Positions 54,914-64,000 of a stretch of DNA of 64,000 nt are shown one piece after another. Each line of letters begins with the position of its first letter. Positions within the stretch are counted from its first letter, which is position 1. The stretch comes from Torymus aiolomorphi (lineage: Eukaryota; Arthropoda; Insecta; Hymenoptera; Torymidae), in assembly GCA_036365515.1 (NCBI GenBank), contig CM070874.1:61833583-61897582 (forward strand), read 5' to 3'. The position numbers and the translations under genes were made by a program. A model generated the notes under the pieces. It saw only the letters and a program-made list of their open reading frames with translations. It was not told the DNA's origin and ran no database searches.

Positions 54914-55252
54914 CACTGAGAGATTTTTTTTTAATGTTAACATTATTATGTAATTATGGCAATGAATATTTCATAAAGTCAATACAAACCAATTTAACAT
55001 AATGTTAACATTGTATTGAGCCATGGCTTCGTAACTAAAGTTGCCAATAAAAAAACTACTATACTATAATGTTAACTTGACCATATTTAAATATTTCCAA
55101 ATATACGCATTGTAACAGTTAAGTAACCATGTTCTTCTAAACAATTTCAATATATTGCTGTAAATATTGATATTGTGATAGGTACAATAAGATATTATAA
55201 TAGTTACAATATTGCACTTTTGAATTCAAACAGACATATTCTTCTCTCAGTG
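54914..55252. mobile_element. 339-bp MITE, CACTGAGAGA ends
   Basis: The ends CACTGAGAGATTTTTTTT and the complement of CACTGAGAGAAGAATATG are inverted repeats. It begins exactly where the dispersed repeat reads AGATGGCGT; the paralogous site near 58,189 continues with ACATAC and has no element, which supports insertion here. The interior is AT-rich and contains repeated GTTAACAT motifs. Confidence 0.65.
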
Positions 55253-55454
55253 CATAATATAAAAAATAATGTTTTCTCATAAAAAATTATGAAAATATTC
55301 GTGTCAAGTTTATAAATTTTTTTCAAACAACATTAAGTAAATTTTGCGAGAATAAATGTGATTTTAAACGGATCTTTGTAAACATCGTTTAACATAGATT
55401 TTCAGGTTATGTTTAGAAAGTTGCAATTTAGCTTCTCGTACAAGATTCTTTTTT

Positions 55455-57065
55455 TGTAAAATTAATATTTTTCAAAAACCATTTCCAAAGCATAAAATCG
55501 GTTTACAAATCAAAGTATATATCATATCATTTAATATAGTACTGAATAAAGCGATAATGAATTTTCTTATTTCTAATATATCATGCATTATTAATTTTGT
55601 TATTTCTTATAAATCATGCACTATTAATTTCTTATTTTTGTGTCATACATTTTCAATCTCTAATATCATATATCATGCTTTGTTAATACTTGTAAGCAAT
55701 TGATTCGTATTATAAAAGCGAAGATCATTGAATCAAAATCACATTTATTAGCAGATTTTTCACTTATTCAGAGATGGGAGTCTTCCTGAAAAATTTACTT
55801 AGTCTCTTTTGAGTCATGAGTATATAAATAATTGTTTTCTTGTCAAATTAATATTTTTCGAAAACCATTTCCAAAGCTGAAAATCGGTTTGCGAATCAAT
55901 GTTTTCATCTTAAATTTTATAGAATTATTCTATTATGTAATGCAATCGCATACTAATAGTAGTTTTGTGGTACATAATAGTATTGAATCAAGCGATAATA
56001 GCACATATATTAGTATCATTAGATACAACTGTTTTACAACATGCGTTATGAATTTTCTTATTTCTAAAATATCATGCATTATTAATTGGCTTATTTCTAA
56101 TATATCGTGCATTATTAATTTGCTTATTTCTTATAAATCATGCACTATTCATTTTCTTACTTTTTATGTATCGTGCATTATTTATCTCTATATCATGCTT
56201 TGCCAATAGTTGTAAGCTATTGATAATGTTATAAAAGCGTTCAATCAAAATCGGATTTATCATCAGATAACCAACTTATACAGAGACGGGAGTCTTGATG
56301 AAAAATCTACTTAGTCTCTTTTGAATCATGGGCATGTAAATAATTGTTTACTTGTAAAATTAATATTTTTAAAATCTATTTCCAAAGCTGAAAATCGGTT
56401 CACGAATCAATGTTTTCATGTTAAACTTTATAGAATTATTCCGTCATGTAATGCAATCACATACTGATAGTAATTTTGTGGTACATAATAGTACTGAATC
56501 AAGCGATAATAGCACATGCATTAGTATCATTGGATACAACTGTTTAACAACATGCATTATGAATTTTCTTATTTCTAAAATATCATGCATTATTAATTTG
56601 CTTATTTCTAATATATCATGCATAATTAATTTGCTTATTTCTTATAAATCATGCACTATTAATTTTCTTACTTTTTATGTATCGTGCATTATTTATCTCT
56701 ATATCATACTTTGTCAATAGTTGTAAGCAATTGATAATGTTATAAAAGCGTTCAATCAAGATCGGATTTATCATCAGATAACCAACTTATTCAGAGACGG
56801 GAGTCTTGATGAAAAATCTACTTAGTCTCTTTTGAATCATGGGCATGCAAATAATTGTTTACTTGTAAAATTAATATTTTTTAAAATCTATTTCCAAAGC
56901 TGAAAATCGGTTCACGAATCAATGTTTTCATGTTAAACTTTATAGAATTATTCTCTCATGTAATGCAATCGCATACTGATAGTAATTTTGTGGGTACATA
57001 ATAGTACTGAATCAAGCGATAATAGCACATGCATTATTATCATTAGATACATGCACTAGCACCAT
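55455..57065. repeat. ~512-bp satellite, about 3.1 units
   Basis: The anchor TTAATATTTTT..TTTCCAAAGC recurs at 55,461, 55,847, 56,358 and 56,870, giving intervals of 386, 511 and 512 bp. The first unit has internal deletions and the last is partial. Each full unit contains four or five ~32-bp subrepeats of the TTTCTTATTTCTAATATATC and ATGCATTATTAATTTGC type. Two full units keep an ORF in the same place (125 and 100 codons, FLISKISCIINLLISNISC), a consequence of near-identical units whose subrepeat length leaves one frame open. Confidence 0.85.
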
Positions 57066-58040
57066 TAGATACAGCTCTTGTAATATAAAATACTAATAAA
57101 ATTTATTGCAAAATTACCAACTTACTGATAGATTACAGGGCTTCTTAGTAACACTGGGCAGTACATACCCATCCTCCTGTATGCATCAGACACCCTGAAA
57201 AAATGACAAGAAGGACACATGTACTAACTAATCTACCCATAATGCAGGTAGCATCCATATTTCACTGTAATTTTAAGGCGTTAGCTACATCACTTGAACT
57301 ACACTTTATCTTCTGCTAAAAGCTGCACTGGCGCTGTTAATTAAATGCTTGTAGTTTTACTGGCGTATGATGCCCTTATACTTCATGGGAAGAAGTACGC
57401 CATATCGTCAAAACAATACAGAGGTTAGGAACACCAGCGTGATAAGAATCACTAGACGGCTAAATGCTATTCCTATGAGAACTGTCGACGTCGTTGCACT
57501 CAAGCGCAGTGGTTCTGCTACCATTAACTTAAAAAACTACATTGAAAAAACCAAAATAGACGCTTTTACAAGTGAATTTAAGATGCCTTGAGGTTATATA
57601 AGCCTGTTGCGCTGATTATGTACATCTGCTTTGCCAATGAGAGAGCGATCTCATCTCTTTCGGGGCAGGACCTGTGAGTCATGCGTTGATTCGCGATCCC
57701 AAGCTTAGTGTACCATCTGTGAATTCTGTGCGGTGGGCCCATGACATCTAAATGATCTTGAGGACATGGTTTGGTGCAGATATCTCTTGGAGTTGAAAGG
57801 AAATATTAAATCATTTGTCCGGGTGATGGTTTTCTTATGGGTTATAATAAAATACCACCTGCGTAAGTAGTCAGTGTTATAGCTCAATAGAAACTTGTTA
57901 ATTGGATTCAGTCTCTTTGGGGAAACTGGAATTAAAAAAAATGATTTTATTGCGTTAGAACAATACAAACTTAAGACTCCTATTAAACTTTTTTTTTTGA
58001 AGTTTACATATAACAAAGACTATTCTTGTACTACATTAAG
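57066..58040. other. Mixed DNA, no supported gene
   Basis: A 74-codon plus ORF (57,367-57,591) and a 103-codon minus ORF (57,705-58,016) have ordinary-looking composition but no recognised domain or splice context. GC content is slightly above the flanks at 57,400-57,800, so this may be an old decayed coding or transposon fragment. Confidence 0.35.
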
Positions 58041-58189
58041 GCCATGTGATACTCAACAAAATTCGCTATAGGGCTCAGTCGGTAAAAAGATGGTAGCCAA
58101 GTTTTCGTATTAAATAGTAGATGGCGCTACTAATGTGATTCGTCTGCGAGCATAACATCTGGTTCAGACAAATGCTCACAGATGGCGTA
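58041..58189 (+). repeat. Dispersed repeat, copy 2
   Basis: Second copy of the unit at 54,776-54,913 (CCATGTGATACTCAACAAAA, CTCAGTCGG, AATAGTAGATGGCGCT, CACAGATGGCGTA). It lacks the MITE found at the end of copy 1. Confidence 0.7.
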
Positions 58190-60490
58190 CATACTTACAC
58201 TATGAACACTATTTTTTTTATATTCATTATTTACTAAAAAATAAATTTAATACTTCTCTTTTTTAGCTATACATTTCTTATCGTTTCATTATTACTTAGT
58301 TTTTATTATGAACCAATAATCGAAATTATACTTTTCAATTTTCCTGTTTTTTGGAGGTTAAGACTAATCCCGTTAATTGTTCACGTATAATTTGGAACGC
58401 TTGCAAATTTACTTGGAGGTTCGAATTGATAACTGCTTTACATATTTAACCATTTTTATAAGTTTTAAGGTTATGTAAATAAATGAAATTGATGAAAATA
58501 ATTTTGAAATTATAATTACATATCCTTAACTTAGCATGAAAATTTATTTATAATAGATCATGCCTTCAAATTATGTATCATATACTGTCGAAAATATGGC
58601 GTATACGCATCATGAATGAAACTATCCATGTCAATTTTATTATTCAAGTACAATTTCGTTACTAGTGTTACTTGTTTATTTCTTGTGTTTACAATTTTTT
58701 AATTTATTATTTTCTTGTTTCGTCATATAATTGTTATACTAAATCATAAGTATATGAACAGCTTAAATGTTATTATAAATATAATTACAATACCTGATTG
58801 TCGGTATGTAACTGACTGTAATATTATTTGTCGAATTTTTAAAATTTGTTATCCATTTACGATATTATTTCCTTCCTTACACAATTTATGATTCCATTGA
58901 AAAGTTTAACAATATTATACATTATATTATAACAATATAAGCATAATTTTAAGAAATACATTTAGGATATTATCAAATTTTTGTAGTGTGTAAAAGTACA
59001 AAGTAAAATTAAAAAATGCACGTACTAAACTGACCACTCATTTATCACGCATCCAACAGGCCTAGCTATAAAGTTGCAGTTTTCGATTCCAAGCATATGC
59101 TATTCTTTTCAGAATTTGTATATGTATTGTTCTAAAATATGTTGTTTTTTTTTACTCAACTTGTTAGTTTTAGAATACGTAATTATATTACGTATGATAA
59201 AAGACCAATTTTGAAAAATGCATTTAGCATGTTATCATTTTTTGTATACAAAAATACTAAGTTAAATAAACTACAATACATGCACTAACTACCTAATTAT
59301 ATACATACTACTGTACAGTATAATTACTATACTCTATACATTTATGCTGCAGTATAACGAAACTACATTTAATAGTAGATTTTGTAAATTGCTACTGTAT
59401 TTTTCGGAGGATAATTAACATTTACAAGGTCAGACATTTATTTTTGGCATTATACACTCGATCAGAAAGTGAATCTCATGATGCATAATAAAAATATATG
59501 TATCCTGTAGATAGAGTAATAGAGTAATATACTTTACATACATCTAAAATATTGCAATAAATATATGCACTAAATTAAGTAAACAGGGCAGACACTAACT
59601 AAATAATCACATGTTACTACTTATTATTATTAGTAGTATCATTCATTATAAAAATACATGCAAATTTGTCAAAAGATACTAAGATTGCAAGTTGTAGTCG
59701 TGAACTATACTTGTTAATCATATAACATAATGATATGCATCGAAATATTTAGATGCATTTACAATGTTATTTTCTTGTTAAATTGATGTTTATATTTGGC
59801 TCTGAGGTGATTTCCAATAATCAACACTCGAGTATAATGTTATTATTTGTTTCTTTTTCCGTTTTCATTTTCTTTCCTCTTCTTAATTTTCTTTTCTTTT
59901 TCGCTTCTTTATTCATTTCATTATTTTTTCCTTTTTAATTTTCGTTTTCCTTTTTGTTTTTTTCTTTCTTTTAAATTTTTTTTTCAATGTTTTCGTAGTA
60001 CTTTGAAGTACTTAATGATATTAAGGACATCACAAGTTCTAACTACGTAATTACATATACCAAAACTATACATATATAAGCCTAAATATTCACCACAGCT
60101 ATATACATCATGCATTATTTTACCTTAGCATACAAAGTTATTAAAACTATTTTAAATTGTAATTTGGAAAATAAATAATCAGAAGTATTAAATAAAATCA
60201 AGCAAAGCTATAACTACTACAATTTATTGCATATGTACACGAATAACATGAAAAATTATGCATTATTTTAGTCTTACTTTGTTGATTTCATTAATATTTC
60301 AATAATAGTAGGGATAAAGTACTCAAGTGTGCGAGCGTGTAAAAAATTCCCTCTCAGCTACTTTTTTACACGCTCTATCAGGTTGCGCGAATGTGACATT
60401 TTGCGAATGCCGATGACTAAAATGAGAAAATGACCACGCAACACTCGGATCATAAAGCCGTACTTCAAAAACTTAATGCGAAACTATATT
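58190..60490. other. AT-rich spacer, nothing recognised
   Basis: Very AT-rich DNA. A T-rich patch at 59,840-59,990 opens two low-complexity Phe-rich ORFs that are not called. Confidence 0.55.
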
Positions 60491-60509
60491 AAAAGTAATC
60501 TAAATATAA

Positions 60510-63320
60510 TGAAGTGAAAAAATTCATGAATTTCTCCGAAATCCGTGTTCGCGACATATTTTGTAAAGAGCATGTGAAGGCTTTTGGTATATAAAGTTTC
60601 TGCCGATGGACGATTTAAATATTAAATACAAACTAATAACCAAATTTGCATTTAACTAACTAATAATTACCAATTTATGATTGTTGAAAACATTAAATTT
60701 ATTAATATTCGGCGGAAATACGGTCGGGCGACATTTATGATAAAGAGCCTGTGAAGGGTTTTTGATAGCGGGACTTTTGACTAACAACCCATTTCCAAGT
60801 CAAGATGGACGTAATCAATGAAGTGCATCATAATTAACAATTTCTAGACGTTTGACAATATTCTTCGGGCGACATTTTTTGTAATTAGCATGTGAAGGTT
60901 TTTTTGTGCAGAAAGTTTCTGCTGATAGACGATTTAAAGATTAAATATAACCTAGTTAGAGAATTCGCATGTAACTAAATTGTAATTACTAATTTATAAT
61001 AGTTCAAACAATATAATTTCGCAATATTTGACGGAAATATGGTCGGGCGACATATTTGTAAAGAGCCTGTGAAGGGTTTTGGATAGCGGGACTTTTGACT
61101 AACAACCCATTCCCAAATCAAGATGGACTTAATCAACGAATTGCATCATAATTAACAATTTCTAGACATTTTAACAATATTCTTTTGCCAGATTTCTCCG
61201 AAATCCGTGTTCGCGAAATTTTTTGTAAAGAGCATGTGAAGGCTTTTGGTCTAGAAAGTTTCTGCCGATGGACGATTTAACATTAAATATAAACTAATAA
61301 CCTAATTTGCATTTAACTAACTAATAATTACAAATTTATAATAGTTGAAACCATGTAATTTCGCAATATTTGGCGAAAATACGAGCACGCGACATTTTTT
61401 GTAATGAGCCTGTGAAGGGTTTTTGATAACAGAACTTTCGGCCAACCACGCATTTCCAAATCAAGATTCACGTAATCAATAAATAGCATCATAATTAACA
61501 ATTTCTAGGCGCTTTAACTTTCCTTTGCCGGATTTCAACGAAATCCGTGTGCGCAACATTTTTTTGCAAAGAGCCTGTGAAGGGTTTTGGATAGCGGGAC
61601 TTTTGACTAACAACCCATTCCCAAGTCAAGATGGACTTAATCAACGAATTGCATCATAATCAACAATTTCTAGATCTTTTAACAATATTCTTCTGCCGGA
61701 TTTCCCCGAATTCCGCTTGCGCGAGATTTTTTGTAAACAGCCTGTGAAGGGTTTTGGATAGCGGGACTTTTGACTAACAACCCATTCCCAAATCAAGATG
61801 GACGTAATCAATAAATTTTATCATAATTAACAATTTGTAGACGCTTTAACAATATTCTTTTGCCGGATTTCAACGAAATCCATGTGCGCGACATATTTTG
61901 TAAAGATCATATGAAGGCTTTTTGATAGCGAGACTTTTGGCCCACAACCCATTCCCAAATAAAGATGACGTAATCAAAGAATTACATCATAATTAACCAT
62001 TTCTAGACGTTTTAACAATATTCTTCTGTCCGATTTCCCCGAACCCATGTGCGTGACATTTTTTGTAAAAAGCATGTGAAGGCTTTTTGTGTAGAAAGTG
62101 TCTGCTGATAGATGATTTAAAGATTGAATATAACCTAGTAAGCGAATTCGCATGTAACTAAATTATAATTACCAATTGATATTAGTTGAAACCATGTAAT
62201 TTCGCTATACTTGGTTGAAATACGAGCGCGCGACATATTTTGTAAAGAGTCTGTGAAGGGTTTCTGATAGCGGGACTTTTGACAAACAACCCATTCCCAC
62301 ATCAAGATGGACTTAATCAACGATTGCATCATAATTAACAATTTCTAGACGTTTTAACAATATTCTTCTGCCGGATTTCCCCGAATTCCGCTTGCGCGAG
62401 ATTTTTTGTAAAGAGCATGTGAAGGGTTTTGGATAACGGGGCTTTTGACTAACAACTCATTCCCAAATCAAGATGGACTTAATTAATGAATTGTATCATA
62501 ATTAACAATTTCTAGACATTTTAACAATATTCTTTTGCCAGATTTCTCCGAAATCCGTGTTCGCGAAATTTTTTGTAAAGAGCATGTGAAGGCTTTTGGT
62601 CTAGAAGTTCCTGCCGATGGACGATTTAACATTAAATATAAACTAATAACCTAATTTGCATTTAACTAACTAATAATTACAAATTTATAATAGTTGAAAC
62701 CATGTAATTTCGCAATATTTGGCGAAAATACGAGCACGCGACATTTTTTGTAATGAGCCTGTGAAGGGATAACAGGACTTTCGGCCAACCACGCATTTCC
62801 AAATCAAGATTCACGTAATCAATAAATTGCATCATAATTAATAATTTCTAGGCGCTTTAACTTTTTTTCTGCCGGAGTTCTCCGAAACCCGTGTGCGCGA
62901 CATTTTTTGTAAAGATCGTGTCAAGAATTTTTGTGTGAAAATTTTCTGCTTATAGACGATTTAATGATTAAATATAACCTAGTAAGCGAATTCGCATGTT
63001 ACTAAATTATAATTACCAATTTATAATAGTTGAAACCCTTTAATTTCTTAATATTTGGCGGAAATCCTGGCGCGCGACATTTTTTGTAAAGACTCTCTGA
63101 AGGGGTTTTGATAGCGGGACTTTGGCTAACCACCCATTTCCAAATCAAGATGGACGTAATCAATGAATTTTATCACAATTAACCATTTCTAGACGCTTTA
63201 ACAATATTCTTACCGATTTCTCCGAAACCCATGTGCGAGACATTTTTTATAAAGAGAAGGCTTTTTGTGTAGAATGTTTCTGATGATAGACGATTTCAAG
63301 ATTAAATACAAAAAACATAT
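60510..63320. repeat. ~170-bp two-type satellite, about 17 monomers
   Basis: The anchor TGTGAAGG (or a close variant) recurs at about 60,570, 60,745, 60,883, 61,060, 61,233, 61,402, 61,573, 61,744, 61,910, 62,074, 62,248, 62,418, 62,584, 62,758, 62,918, 63,098 and 63,250: intervals of 160-180 bp with one short one. Type A monomers carry GTTTCTGCCGATGGACGATT and AACTAATAATTAC. Type B monomers carry GATAGCGGGACTTTTGACTA, CCCATTCCCAAATCAAGATG and CATCATAATTAACAATTTCT. Both share GCGCGACATTTTTTGTAA before the anchor. The order is mostly A-B with B-B-B runs near 61.4-61.8 kb. Confidence 0.85.
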
Positions 63321-63780
63321 AGAAAACAAAGCTTTTTAAGTTTACTTTTAAAGTTCTCAAGCAATGAAATAAGCTCTATACTAATTCTGTCAATACTCCT
63401 ATGGATAATACTACAAATCAGAGTCTGATGCAGCTAGGTGAATTGAAAAATAATAAAAATTATCCTTATTGTAAGTGGTAGGCTTTGTGGTTTCGAATAT
63501 TATGGTATAAAAATATTCTAACCATCAAGTAAAAATGCTATAAAGACTACGAATTTTTGTTAAGAAAATAGAGATGCAGGTTAGTCAATTTCTTCTAGAC
63601 TCAGTTAATTATGATGTTTAGGGCATCGCCCCGCGTGATTAGAAAGGCACTCCTTAAGATTGAGACCTGCATAAATGAGATGTTGTTTCATAGTGTGAAA
63701 CACTGCTACACCTGCCGGATTTTTATTTTTTGGGGAGGTATAAGACTGATTATTTTGTACCTACAAGTCAGGTATGCCCT
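63321..63780. other. AT-rich spacer, no supported gene
   Basis: AT-rich DNA to about 63,610, then mixed composition. The 81-codon ORF at 63,611 has no recognised domain. Confidence 0.4.
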
Positions 63781-63782
63781 AA

Positions 63783-63983
63783 ATACCGCGATACTCCAGT
63801 ATGTCGCGGCAACGCGGACTACTTTCAAATACACCTTCGCTTTCACTTCTTCGTAGGGTTCGCCCAGGTGATCCTCGGGATGTGGCAGATTCGATAGTGG
63901 CTATCGAGGAGACTATAATTGTATATGAAGACGTGTTGTCTTCTACAGGAGCTCTTCGCCTACGGCAAAACAAAATATATTAA
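63783..63983 (+). CDS. Possible terminal exon, unknown protein
   Basis: The frame is open from 63,783, has ATG at 63,801 just after a possible acceptor (ACTCCAG), and stops at 63,981-63,983. The 60-residue peptide (for example RVRPGDPRDVADSIVAIEET) has balanced composition and a GC content well above the flanks, which hints at coding. AATATATTAATAATG follows without a canonical AATAAA. A minus-strand ORF (63,779-63,973) overlaps almost fully, so the strand is uncertain. Family not recognised. Confidence 0.3.
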   Translation: MPRYSSMSRQRGLLSNTPSLSLLRRVRPGDPRDVADSIVAIEETIIVYEDVLSSTGALRLRQNKIY

Positions 63984-64000
63984 TAATGTATTAAACAGTG

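Noticed and set aside
55832..56720. Two similar hydrophobic ORFs of 125 and 100 codons (looking like membrane proteins)
   Set aside because: They lie at the same position of successive 512-bp satellite units and consist of translated 32-bp subrepeats.
60510..63320. CRISPR array
   Set aside because: Repeats are whole ~170-bp satellite monomers without unique spacers, in a eukaryotic context.

Overview
The window looks like arthropod nuclear DNA, most probably insect and possibly a parasitoid wasp of the Nasonia type. The reasons are AT-rich DNA broken by short CpG-rich islands full of GAGA/CTCT tracts, spliced exons with AATAAA signals, and transposon families common in such genomes (Gypsy LTR elements, Jockey/R1-type LINEs, CMC/EnSpm, Crypton-like, TTAA and TA MITEs). 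Nothing looks bacterial: there is no operon, no ribosome-binding-site pattern and no CRISPR. The species call is inference from style, not from a marker gene.

Layout. 1-16,790 is non-coding: AT-rich DNA with about ten islands of 450-850 bp that are GC- and CpG-rich, plus one short MITE and one TTAA-flanked foldback. The best host-gene candidate is the terminal exon at 16,791-17,048 (Gly/Ser/Lys/Cys-rich protein, poly(A) signal at 17,123). 17.1-21.2 kb is a cluster of foldbacks and short tandem arrays around one unrecognised ORF (20.5 kb). 21.3-24.8 kb is a ~790-bp satellite ended by a LINE fragment. 25.3-26.4 kb holds the last exons of a Crypton-like gene.

27.4-36.6 kb is a Gypsy-type LTR retrotransposon complex. 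The LTR plus gag half lies on the minus strand and the zinc knuckle-protease-RT-RNase H-integrase half plus an LTR lies on the plus strand. Inverted copies of an RT fragment bound the gag half, so an internal inversion is likely. 36.7-38.5 kb is a nearly intact Crypton-like tyrosine recombinase gene, followed by a broken Jockey-type LINE (39.6-40.4 kb). 41.1-43.6 kb holds G-rich DNA, a near-perfect 0.84-kb palindrome and a GTCTCGC/GCGAGAC array split by a TTAA foldback. 43.6-46.1 kb is a CMC/EnSpm transposase pseudogene on the minus strand. Divergent from it, at 47.15-47.9 kb, is a spliced gene with an acidic exon and a possible BEN-like segment.

48-64 kb is again mostly non-coding: two more CpG islands, three MITEs with CACTGAGA-type ends in all (one at 25.9 kb), a ~512-bp satellite (55.4-57.1 kb) and a ~170-bp two-type satellite (60.5-63.3 kb). 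The window is thus mostly a transposon and satellite landscape. All transposon reading frames seen are damaged, the recombinase least of all (one frameshift, one stop).
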